Source of the DNA: Petrosia ficiformis
Lineage: Eukaryota > Porifera > Demospongiae > Haplosclerida > Petrosiidae
Reading direction: 5' to 3'
Length of the DNA stretch: 64,000 nt
NCBI GenBank assembly: GCA_947044365.1
Contig: OX345637.1
Location: 12,427,076 to 12,491,075 of the forward strand
The translations under genes and the position numbers were made by a program. How positions within the stretch are numbered: position 1 is the first letter of the stretch; each line of letters starts with the position of its first letter. The notes below the pieces were generated by a model, which ran no database searches, had not been told where the DNA came from, and worked only from the letters and a program-made list of their open reading frames with translations. Of the stretch, positions 21,725 through 32,087 are shown one piece after another.

Positions 21725-22035
21725 CACTTGTTTGTACTCGTTCTCAACAAAGAGCAGCATTAAAATTACAATAGTTCTACTGTCACTAGCTACACTCATA
21801 TGCTTGAAAATGAGCATGATACAATGAGTATCCAATACACTATTTACTCACAAATACGCGATTCACACTAACGGGTAGTAGAACTACTACTTATTAGTGT
21901 GAATCGCGTATTTGTGAATAATAATGTATTGTATACTCATTGTATCATGCTCATTTTCAAGCATATGTGTGTAGCTAGTGACAGTAGAACTATTGTAGTT
22001 GTGATGCTGCTCTTTGTTGAGAACAAGTACGAAAT
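21725..22035. repeat. Foldback with ~140-bp arms
   Basis: Left arm 21725-21872 (contains ATGAGCATGATACAATGAGT) and right arm 21892-22032 are reverse complements with few differences around a loop of about 20 bases (ACGGGTAGTAGAACTACTAC). Transcripts would form a long hairpin. Confidence 0.75.
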
Positions 22036-22096
22036 AGGTATATATAACTGTCCGAAGTTTGGGCGTGTCCTGAGTTACCCACGATTACCTTATTAA

Positions 22097-22625
22097 ATGG
22101 CTGAAAGGGAATTTGACATAACTAAATCTGCGTTGTATCTGGAGGATATTCCATTGTTGATTAGTGACATTATACTTTGCTACAGCTATGAAAAGATACA
22201 GTTTGGCTTACAGAGGCAGAAAGAGGAAGAAGAATGCATCGGGTTCAGCAGTGTCAGTAAAAATGGTGATCAATGAGTCCACAAGCTACAGTTGCAGAGA
22301 ATATCTATTCCATTAATGTACACCATTCCTGCTTCTCCTCAAATTGGTACTGATGATGATACAGATTTGGATCAGGAAAGCAGCAGTCTGTTCTTTGACT
22401 CTTTATTCGTTCACCATCTTCCAGTGAGACCTACAAGTTACGTCAAGAGAAATCTACGAAACAATGGGAGACAGTCCATCCACCTGTTTTAAAGGCTATG
22501 GTTGAAGGCTGTGCAATGCCATCTGATTGCTATTGTTTAAACAGTAATAGCAGAGCAGAGGCATACCACAAGGACTGTGGAAGTTTAAGAATGTACTGCA
22601 TCTCATGTATGAAACTACTTCACAC
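22097..22625 (+). pseudogene. KDZ-like transposase N-terminal region, remnant
   Basis: A 59-codon frame (MAEREFDITKSALYLEDIPL and on) is followed, in shifted frames, by an acidic segment and then EGCAMPSDCYC, ...DCGSLRMYCISCMKLLH near 22500-22625. The C-x-C ... DCG...YC..C...LH layout resembles the cysteine cluster near the start of KDZ transposases. The frame is interrupted, so no full product is possible. Its counterpart near the intact repeat-protein gene is 13236-13480. Confidence 0.45.
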
Positions 22626-22636
22626 AAGTTAACTTT

Positions 22637-23037
22637 ACACATATGTACCAATCTGCCCACTGTTTGGTGGAGATGAGATAGAAATCCTCGACATGTTTAA
22701 ATATGAAGGGACCATTCCAGCCTCACATGTTGCCTGCTAGTCTGGTCCTCGCCCTTCACATTGAGAAGGGGTGGGACCAGACTAGTTGCGTGCACCATAC
22801 ATAGGCCTGCACATAGACATACCACAGGAACCACTGCAACGGCCTAATATAAAATGCACCTCTGTCGAGTACTTCCATCAGATGGAAGTGGCCCTGTGGA
22901 CCAGGGTCTCCCTTCCAGCCCCTAACATTACTATCATCACCGACGTTTTTCACATACATGTAGTCATGTACCAGTTTGGCCACTCTACAGTAGAGAGTTG
23001 TTTGTATCATCTTTTGTGGTGGTTACATACCAATGTC
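22637..23037 (-). pseudogene. Third fragment of the WY/GDPGPQG module family
   Basis: Modules are recognisable from the codons for GWKGDPGPQGHFHLMEV and PLQWFLWYVYV on the minus strand, with further pieces at 22637-22720 (STKQWADWYICV-like). An inversion-like palindromic stretch (AGTCTGGTCC...GGACCAGACTAG, 22739-22785) interrupts it. A tRNA-like SINE scrap follows at 23040-23107. Confidence 0.7.
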
Positions 23038-23039
23038 AC

Positions 23040-23107
23040 TGCGAGTGTTGCTAGTGTTTTGGCTTAGTGGTCAAAACAGCAAGTGGCTCTGGATTTAATC
23101 CCTAGTT
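23040..23107 (+). repeat. tRNA-like SINE scrap, copy 2
   Basis: Contains GTTTTGGCTTAGTGGTC (A-box-like) and GGATTTAATCCCTAG (B-box-like) separated by about 20 bases. It is the same family as 18005-18060. Confidence 0.45.
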
Positions 23108-23283
23108 TTTCACTATACTATCAAAATTACATAATGCAATAAATTTTACATAAATGACATATAAAGACATGTACCGTTCAAATGAAAAAAATATGTTCAT
23201 TTATCCAATGCTGAATATCTATCTGTCCATCTGTTTGATTCCAGGATCATCTGATACACAATTTGATTTCATGATCAACAGTG

Positions 23284-26200
23284 CTAATAGGCAAAGGTAT
23301 TCCTGATTAGTTTTCGCACAGTTCCTGCAACAGTTTCCGATGGTAATTCATAAGAGACCTGAAAATTTGATAGTTAAAGTTTGATGGATCTACTAGAAAC
23401 ACAAAACAACTTTTCTATAAAAACTGAATGTACATGTGTATGACATAGTGTTCTTTTTAGGTTGTTTTCAAAGGACCTTTGTAACCTTCTGTGGGCACAG
23501 TGTTTTTGATAAGCTCACCATGGGCCCTATGAGATTCTTTATTGGCACTGCACAGTTCTCTCCTTGGGCCAGTGGCACAGCTAATTATGATTATATTGTC
23601 ACTAACAGCATTAACTGTTAATTGTATATTCCCAATGTCACACACACTAGCTATTGTTGAGCCAATTTGGCTCATGCTTCAAAATGTATCACAAACTCTG
23701 CGTGGGCATTTGAGTGCTGCCATGATATAACAATTAATACACAATTACACATATATCATGAGATAACATATCAGATTTCAACTTGCATCTTTCCTATCAT
23801 TATGCCATAACTAATACAGTAAATATGTTTATGTCCTGACATAATTATCATGACATACAGTGTATAAGAGCCATGAGAGGAAATTTGTATAACATGGCAG
23901 CACCAGGACTTTTGTTATTCATGATGCAGTGCTCTAAATAACATCCAGCAATTGGGACATTTGACTGGACAAATTAATTATAAGATTACAACAAATATAA
24001 GTACAGTAACCTCACAGTGAAGTTAATTATAGAGCAGTCATAGCCTAGTGGGTTACTTCTATATTTCATAAGCTATACACAGCTGGATTGTAAGACTTTT
24101 TCTCTGGACAAAATTCACAGCTTGCTTTTGAAATATTGTTTTGTCCAGATGTTTCTGCTGGACACTTTCGAAAATTATTTCAAGCACTGAGATGCATCCT
24201 AATGCTACTACAAGTGAAAGGACAGGTTTTCTTTTAGTTGTCAGGGATACAAGCACTCCCTTCTTTTCCTTGGAGAGTCTTGTCCACAGCCACACCCACC
24301 TCTAAACTCGGGAGAGTGTCTGGCATGGCAACAGTAGACAATATTTTGGGGCAGGATGACGTTTCATTCTGGAATGCTGGAATACACATGTAGCAATCAG
24401 ATTGCAGATAGCTCAATCAACTACATATTTAACAAGGGGATATTTCGAAGATTAACGTGACTTCATCTAGGCTTCTATTGGTAAATTCTTTGATACTGAG
24501 TCATTTGATAAGATATTAAAAAGGTAAGAGGAATAATGACTAATCCAAACAAGATGTTAGTGTTTCTGCCACTGTCGGTAGTTAATTGCTGTGATTTGGT
24601 TGTTGTCGCTAGTGTATGACGATATGGAGGCAATGTTAAGAAGTACAGAAATGAAATTGGGTATTTTTGTTGTTGTTTTAAAATTTTAAAGATACTTTGT
24701 ACACACCCCTGATCACAAGACGTCATCCTTCTCAAAATATTGGCCACTGTCGCCAGATGCTCTCCTGCATTTAGAGGGGGTGCAACTGGGGACAAGACTA
24801 ACTTAGTAACTGAGTGTTCAGATTGAATATATTATACATACCTTGTGAAGATAAGGTTGCACACTAAGGAATCTAGTTTCAAATACACTATCAAGATTTT
24901 CAGCTACTGGATTACGGGGGACATATTCCGGACGATTCACTACTTGAGCTATCGTTAATATCTATAGTGTAAATAGATAACAGTGAGTTAGAAATCAGTC
25001 ACTTTAGAAATAATTAATTTAATCAACTCAAACTAAATTGTTATCTTAGAAGGATATCTATTACTCCACTAAGACACCTTACATGTAGCCTAATGTCTGA
25101 ATAAGCAAGCATTATGTTTAATAAACATTATTTCCTAAGTAACCAATTCATTGATGAAAGAATGTACATGTATGTCATAAAAAGTCACCGTACAGTACAG
25201 TATTTACTCATTATCACACTACAGTAGTTCTGACAGTAATTGGTGTACTTGTCATTTGAACACCACAGTAGTGACTAGTGAGACAGTAATTACTATACTA
25301 TACTGACAATAGAACTAAGATACATGTAATTACTGTTACTGTATGGTGACATTGTATTGACTTACATGTATACTGTATAATTACTATTATTGACTATTTT
25401 AACACCCTCCTTTTGTTTGTCTTACCAAAAGGACCAAAACATTACCAGAAACCTCTAATTTAAACTTCTAAATGTATTAATAGTGAGATACATGTACATG
25501 TAACAGCACCAGCAACCATGTAGTGAATCAATTGTCAACTGAACTCGTTCACATCAATTTACAGTTTCACTAACTAACATCACAGTTTTACAGCACAATA
25601 AATTATAATTATTTACATCAAGATGAGAGGAATGGCATAAATATAATATAATACTCACCACATCTGCTAAATCATCTGATAATTTTTTTTGATGTTCAGT
25701 CCATTCTACAAGGAGACACAATTGGAGGTCACTAGTAAGAGGACATGAATTATATGACATTAACCTGTGTCTGTCTTGGGTTGAAATACATACAGTGTTA
25801 ACTGCCATGTTTCCCAACTCACGGTCTCTGCAGGAAGAAGCCATCGAGCCTTTTTACGTTCAAAAAACTCAAGGGATATCTAAAAACAAGATATACGAAG
25901 AAAACACATTCCTATGTGATTACTGTCTGAAATCAAACAACCTATTATAGTTATTAGTTTTTCTATTCTCCTTACTTTATAATGGCCCATCTGATGGCTA
26001 ACATAACAATTGATGATAGACAGCTAATATCAAGACAGGTCTGACATAGTCAAACAAATTCCTAATTTTTAATGGTCTTGTGTAACTTTTGTAATGTATT
26101 TCAGCACTTGTTTGTCTGCTATAGCTCTTTAGTAATGAGACTCATCACTATTTCAAACAGGCCTAGATGAATGCTGGTCCAGACCAATGCTATAACTACA

Positions 26201-28851
26201 AAAGCTCTTTTTACAGTCAATACTCAAACGTCCTATGCATATGTACGTGTGTGTTACTCCTTAAAAAAGACTGATGCTACATGTACATTTTCTATGCTAT
26301 GATGGCTGATAATTCCAAGCCAGGGTGGCTGATTTAATATTGTCTAAGCTCTTTGTGGCTGTGTTTTATTAATTTTATAAGCTATTGTGGCTGCTTGTTT
26401 GTTGCTAATTGTTTTACACCTTTTGCTAGCATGCTAGGGCACATGAGTTTTCTTGTACTTACTAAAATGTACATATGAAAACTCTATAATTTATTTTAAA
26501 ATTTAGCAACCGAGTTTTACAATATGGAATCATTACTTTTCCAGATGTATGTTCCACCCCCTGTTGGCATAGCGATGAAGCAAACCCATGTATCTCTCCA
26601 GACAGCCAGTGGTCTAAATCATCAGCTGCAAGACGTACATATGTAAATTCAAGTGATGGACAATCAGAATCTTCAACACCAATTGACCCTACTGAAAATG
26701 TACCAGAATCTTGTCTGCTATAAGTGTACTTGAGAAAAGAAAGATGAGGTTACTAGTTATTATAAATGTAACTAAACATCATACAGTACATTATAATACT
26801 GGAGTTTCCACATGCATTGTGGTATGTGACATCCTATAAGGTTTTGCTATCATGGAAGGGTTAAACTTTAAATCTGTATTAAAGAATGCTTTGCTAGTAC
26901 TACATGTATTTTAACTCCCTTAACCTAGTCAATTTGAATTGCAGGCACAATGGTACCAATTCATAATAGTTTATGTTCAATGGGGATTGTATGGTACCAA
27001 TTCATAATAGTTTATGTTCAATGGGGATTGTATGGTACCAATTCATAATAGTTTATGTTCAATGGGGATTGTATGGTGCCAATTCATAATAGTTTATGTT
27101 CAATGGGGATTGTATGGTACCAATTCATAATAGTTTATGTTCAATGGGGATTGTATGGTACCAATTCATAATAGTTTATGTTCAATGGGGATTGTATGGT
27201 GCCAATTCATAATAGTTTATGTTCAATGGGGATTGTATGGTACCAATTCATAATAGTTTATGTTCAATGGGTATTGTATGGTACCAATTCATAATAGTTT
27301 ATGTTCAGTGGGGATTGTATGGTGCCAATTGATAATAGTTTATGTTCAATGGGTATTGTATGGTACCAATTCATAATAGTTTATGTTCAATGGGGATTGT
27401 ATGGTGCCAATTCATAATAGTTTATGTTCAATGGGGATTGTATGGTGCCAATTCATAATAGTTTATGTTCAATGGGGATTGTATGGTGCCAATTCATAAT
27501 AGTTTATGTTCAATGGGGATTGTATGGTACCAATTCATAATAGTTTATGTTCAATGGGGATTGTATGGTACCAATTCATAATAGTTTATGTTCAATGGGG
27601 ATTGTATGTTACTAATTCATAATAGTTTATGTTCAATGGGGATTGTAGTGTACATCCTATACTTGTACATGTATATGCAAATGGTAACACGTGATTTCAC
27701 GAATAATAAATACAAATCAATCAATATTGAAAATTCTTCTGATTATCAATCATACGTCTGTGATATCAATTATGCTAATTATTCCAAAAGACACAGCCAT
27801 TTTGATAATTACATGGGAGGAGTTCCCTGCATTAATTGACTTAATTGGCCTAATTAATTCTGTTATTTCTAATCAACAATTATTATTAATTTAGTGATAA
27901 TCGAGTTCAGAATCTCAGCCATACTAATCAACTATTTTGTATTAATAAAATACACAACTGAATCGTGCAGTGATGTTTTTCGTAAGAGGAGCAATTGTTA
28001 CTTTTCCTGGATACCACATTTTCTTGATATATTGTATAATATGGTTGAATTATTAAGTGTTTATTAACTTACTAATTGACAAAAAATTTGGGCATCATTT
28101 GTACCCAACACGGACTAGGCAACTATTAGTGGGCAAAAACAGAATAGGCAAGCCTATAAGATACCCTTTTCACATCCACTTTCATAATTATTATTTACAG
28201 ACTACATCCTTTATTAGCTGATGATATAATTATAATTGTTATGACACGAAACTATAATTATTACATCAATTCAGTTAAGTAAACATTGGCCCGTCCCCAG
28301 ACCGCCACACCCTATGGGTGAAAGACGGTCTGGAACAGTTGCTTCAAATTCTTGGTCCAAGCGTCAAACGTCTTTTCCACTCAGAAATGATGTTCATTAC
28401 AATGAACGTTTTTTTCAAGGGAAAAGACGTTTGACGCCTGGACCAGACCATCTTTACACATAGAACATGGCGATCTGGGGATGAGACTAGGTCCATCTGA
28501 AGTCTACAATAACAATTGATATGATAGACAACTAATAAACAAGACCAGCCTAACATAAGCAAGATATCATAATTTCTCAAAATTCTTCCATTGTAAAGGA
28601 ACAATGATCTGCTATAAGCAAGGTATCATAATTTGTAAACTAGTATATATATATAATTATATATAATATATATATATATATATACCTTTCCTGTGGATCT
28701 TTGTAGTAATATGGTATGGAAAACAGCTTTGGTGGCCTCCACTACCTGTCTGGGAGTGACCACCTGTTCAAAATAGACAAAAACAGAATAAAAATACTTG
28801 AAAAATGAATGAAATACTTACCAACTCAAAAGAATGAAATCTAGTATTCAT
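23284..28851 (-). CDS. ATG101: Autophagy-related protein 101 (ATG101), complete
   Basis: Seven exons in phase: 28851-28822, 28763-28686, 26728-26537, 25879-25765, 25705-25659, 24961-24842 and 23358-23284. They encode 218 residues, the same length as human ATG101. ATG101 is a HORMA-fold subunit of the ULK1 kinase complex that stabilises ATG13 at the start of autophagy. Recognisable blocks are MNTRFHSFEL, AVFHTILLQRSTGK, FSVGSIGVEDSDC, EFTYVRLAADDLD, ISLEFFERKKARW, NRPEYVPRNPVAENLDSVFE, SVQPYLHK and TVRKLIRNTFAY. The WF-finger position reads W-L-L instead of the W-P-F of vertebrates. The first exon is only 30 bp and starts at the only suitable ATG. Introns hold a 41-bp minisatellite, foldbacks and AT repeats. 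The start lies about 250 bp from the Gag start of a divergent DIRS element. Confidence 0.93.
24290..24790. repeat. Diverged inverted repeat in the last ATG101 intron
   Basis: CCTCTAAACTCGGGAGAGTG ... GACAATATTTTGGGGCAGGA at 24298-24357 matches the reverse complement of 24715-24785 with scattered changes, including GGATGACGT. The region between has no convincing exon. It is probably an old foldback transposon and explains the 1.5-kb intron. Confidence 0.5.
26952..27650. repeat. 41-bp minisatellite, about 17 copies, in an ATG101 intron
   Basis: The unit GGTACCAATTCATAATAGTT plus TATGTTCAATGGGGATTGTAT repeats at 41-bp spacing from 26952. Variants alternate GGTACC and GGTGCC, giving internal haplotypes usable for typing. 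It is in the 1.96-kb intron between the second and third exons. Confidence 0.9.
28285..28495. repeat. Foldback MITE in an ATG101 intron
   Basis: CGTCAAACGTCTTTTCC and its exact complement GGAAAAGACGTTTGACG flank an ATGAACG-rich loop. Outer matches (GTCCCCAGA and TCTGGGGA, TGGTCC and GGACCA) extend the pairing to about 28290 and 28490. Confidence 0.65.
28640..28685. repeat. (TA)n microsatellite next to the ATG101 exon 2 donor
   Basis: An AT-dinucleotide run that ends at the GTATAT donor of the 28763-28686 exon. The 5' splice site is therefore embedded in the microsatellite. Confidence 0.8.
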
Positions 28852-29999
28852 CTTATCTTTATGTATGCCTAGTCAGCAATTACGTAATTACTACGCATGC
28901 GCAAAGAAACGTATAATTTATAATGTGGTTTAGAGTGAACTTTAAACCGAGTTAACATAGTGAGTGTGGGAGCATGCGCACTAGATCAAGTGCACGTGCA
29001 GGAAAAGAAAATTGTTAGTAGGAAGAGAATAAGTGTTTCTTAAATAGTAATAGCAAGGACATACTAAGGCTTACCGAACAGTGACTACTACAACACGCTA
29101 GTATGGCCTCAGAAGAAACAGCAAAATCACCACCGTCAATTAATACCTCCAGGGTAAGTGGAATTATGTCCTCAGTAACCTCTAGCACAGACATGCCATC
29201 CACTACCTCTGCACCCGTACCTTCCAGTGCTACACCTCGAGTTCCTCAACTGCCCACCCCTGTTTCTAGGAATCCACCAACCCCTGTAACTATATCAATA
29301 GACACATTGTTAGCATCAGTAAGGAGAGTAGTGCAGGCAGAGTTAGCCGAGCAGTCCTCAACTCGCCAGGGAAAGTCAAATGCCCCTAGCACATCAATGG
29401 ACCCACCAATATCTCATCAGACCACACCACCAATTACCAGCTCTATTCCACCCATCTCCACCGGAACATCCCCCCTTTTATCATTAGGACCACCCATTAG
29501 TAGTAAGTTTAAAAAAAAAAAAAAAATAGTTGCATTCACTCCATGCATCTAGGTGGGCATACATAGACATAAATATCCCGTCAGCATATCCCTGGCCGGC
29601 CAGAGCATAATGGGGGGTGGAGCACATAAGCCCCGCCCCACCAAGCATACTCTGGCTAAGTTTTTCTTTCATTTTTAATTGGACATAGTTATGTCTCAAT
29701 CATACTCAATAGTGCCAACAGCACAAGCCCACCGATAATTAAAAGACAGTACTCAGTCCCCCTAAGTTATGTGCCTCAATGCCAATGGTTCAAGGAGGAG
29801 GACTACAATGCTAGGGCAGGCATGACTATTGCTTCTGGCACATACAAGTGATTCTTAGTCACGTCTAGTCAGGTGTATGATAAGTCCACTTGAATAGCCA
29901 CTTGCCTTATGGGGACGCCAACGCCCAAAGGCCGGCTATCCCAACGGCATCTACATAGCCGGTGGGTGAGTCCCACATAGACCCCCCCCCCCTTTCACA

Positions 30000-30430
30000 C
30001 TATAGTGGCACCAACATTAGAAGCCCACTACCACAGTGGCAACCACACTATAGTGGCACCAACATTAGGAGCCCACTACAACCATATAGTGGATTGCTCC
30101 TCTCAGTCACAAGTCCACTTGTACCCTAGTGGCAACCACACAACATATCGAGTGATATCTGTCATAAGCCCACTTGCACTATAGTGTCACAAACATTGCA
30201 AGCCCACTACCACAGTGGCAACCACACTATAGTAGCACCAACATTAGGAACCCACTACAACAGTGGGATCCATATAGTGGATTGCTCCTCTCAGTCACAA
30301 GTCCACTTGTACCCTAGTGGCAACCACACAACATATCGAGTGATATAGGTCATAAGCCCACTTGCACTATAGTGTCACAAACATTGCAAGCCCACTGCAA
30401 CAGTGGCATCCAGGGAGCTAAAGCTGCTCT
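30000..30430. repeat. Tandem duplication of a ~195-bp CACTATAGTG-rich unit
   Basis: Two copies of a unit carrying AGTGGCAACCACACTATAG, GGATTGCTCCTCTCAGTCAC, AAGTCCACTTGTACCCTAGT and ACAACATATCGAGTGATAT, preceded by a partial copy. It lies within the non-coding part of the DIRS 5' region and may be part of its regulatory or terminal repeats. Confidence 0.6.
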
Positions 30431-31821
30431 TCTCACAAGGACACCTGCACAAAGAAGCCCACTCCCACATGGGCACTTACCCAAGCCCACATGCATTGCC
30501 AGTGGCACAGACACCTAGTCGCACCATCAGGGAGGTGATTGATGACAAAGAGCTCCCACATACACTGTTGCATAATTAGGAGTAGATTAGTCCATGGATC
30601 ATGCATATCCTATAATCTATTAGAACACCCCCCTCCAGGACTAAAGACTGAGCCTCCCCAGTACTATGGGGGTTCCCAGATAGTCATAATGCCATAGTGA
30701 GCTTCCAGGCACAAGCACTGATAATGTATAGCATGTGAAATTTGGCATTATAGATTCCCCCAGAGCATAAGCCACAAGATACCACGCTGTATCTTGTACT
30801 AACATAGTATATACACATATATAATCATAACGACGAAGACAGTGGTGTGGACAGCTCTGTCAATCAGTCGATTCCACCGATCAGTCATGAATAATTGTTT
30901 AGAGTGGTGCCCATATATCAGCCAGTGGGTTACTAATATTCTAAAGCACAGATTAATCCAACAACTGTATGTTGTCTTCACAACACCCTCTTCTGCCTTC
31001 CCCTCCCTCACAGGCACGCCTACACTGGGAGTCCTGCCTCCACCATTAAGCCTCCAGTCAGTGGCTATTGCTCCCAGTTTACCCAGCATCATCCCAACAG
31101 AGCAGGAGGGGAACACACAATCCATAGCATGTCTCCTTAACACTCCGATCCCAACCCCAGTGTTTACACCAAATCAGGCGTTGGTGCTGTCACCAGCATT
31201 ACCACCAATCCCCAACAGACTGGTGGAAAAATTCGAGCAGGGCACTTTGTGGAAATGAAGGAGCTGTTAGGGGACAACATTGCCCTCCTCCAGAGACTGG
31301 AAGAAGTGCGGGGAACACATACTTCACAATGGACCCTACCACCTAACAGTGCAAAGCTCCGAGAAGTTTCTTCACCACTGACGTGGATATCCTGCTTCCT
31401 CACATACACAGCAGTGCGCTGTAGAGATGAGGAAACCCGCAAGCTCCTCATACATTCCAGGCTGGTCATGGACCTTGCTAGAAAACATGGGGGACGAGGA
31501 TGGCTAGATTATGATCGAGTGTTCAGACAACAGATAGCGGCAAACCCCATGTTCTCTTGGGCTGAACTGAATCCCTCACTGATGGCTTATACAGTATTGG
31601 GCAACGATGGGAATCCAAACAGGGGAACCTGGTGCCCCCTTTGCCAGGAAGCTGATCACAGGGCAGGCGAATGCGCCCTGCAGACCCTGGAACCGACCCC
31701 TAGCTCCTCCTCAAGGACTGGCCTCTCCAGGCCCCCTAAGTTCAGGAGCAGATATGACCCCCTTGGGGAGATATGTAGGAAGTATAACAGAGGTCTATGC
31801 ACCAACACATCATGTAAATAC

Positions 31822-32080
31822 TGTTAGAGTTTTATGGCAGCAAGTCGAATAACAAATAGTTTATTAGTTAATACAAAATGAAAGAAGATAGATAACTAAC
31901 TTAGTCTAACTATACATAAATGAACTGATTCCTTATATAGAAGGATCTACAGAAACAACTAGAATGTTCTACAAAAACATGTGCATAAGAAACTTCTAGA
32001 ACAAATCATACAACAAAGGTATCAAAGCATATCACACAAACACCTACAAACAATCTAGTTTTAAAGTGTTAATTCCAATA
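31822..32080 (-). repeat. copia 3' LTR
   Basis: On the element strand it begins TATTGGAATTAACAC and ends CTCTAACA. It is identical to the 36065-36323 copy and abuts a purine tract. Confidence 0.92.
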
Positions 32081-32087
32081 CTCCTTC

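Larger units (their letters stand above)
20310..22092. mobile_element. 1.8-kb element with ~47-bp imperfect terminal inverted repeats
   Basis: The left end (TAAGGTAATTTGGGGTAACT, then CCGGACACGCCCAAACTCCG) is mirrored at the right end, whose complement reads TAAGGTAATCGTGGGTAACT, then CAGGACACGCCCAAACTTCG. It lies between the repeat-protein paralogue and the KDZ remnant. The corresponding interval of the first locus copy (13175-13236) lacks it, so it inserted after the segmental duplication. It has no transposase frame. Inside are a perfect hairpin (20333-20387), a nested inverted-repeat unit (20424-21160), an R1 repeat (21180-21370) and a large foldback (21725-22035). Confidence 0.6.

Noticed and set aside
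24059..24795. Minus-strand coding exons in the last ATG101 intron
   Set aside because: Frames lie in a diverged inverted repeat, and ATG101 reads correctly from 24842 directly to 23358 without them.
26952..27650. CRISPR array
   Set aside because: Units are contiguous direct repeats without unique spacers, in an intron of a eukaryotic gene; the same applies to the 1519, 5661, 59330 and 62619 arrays.
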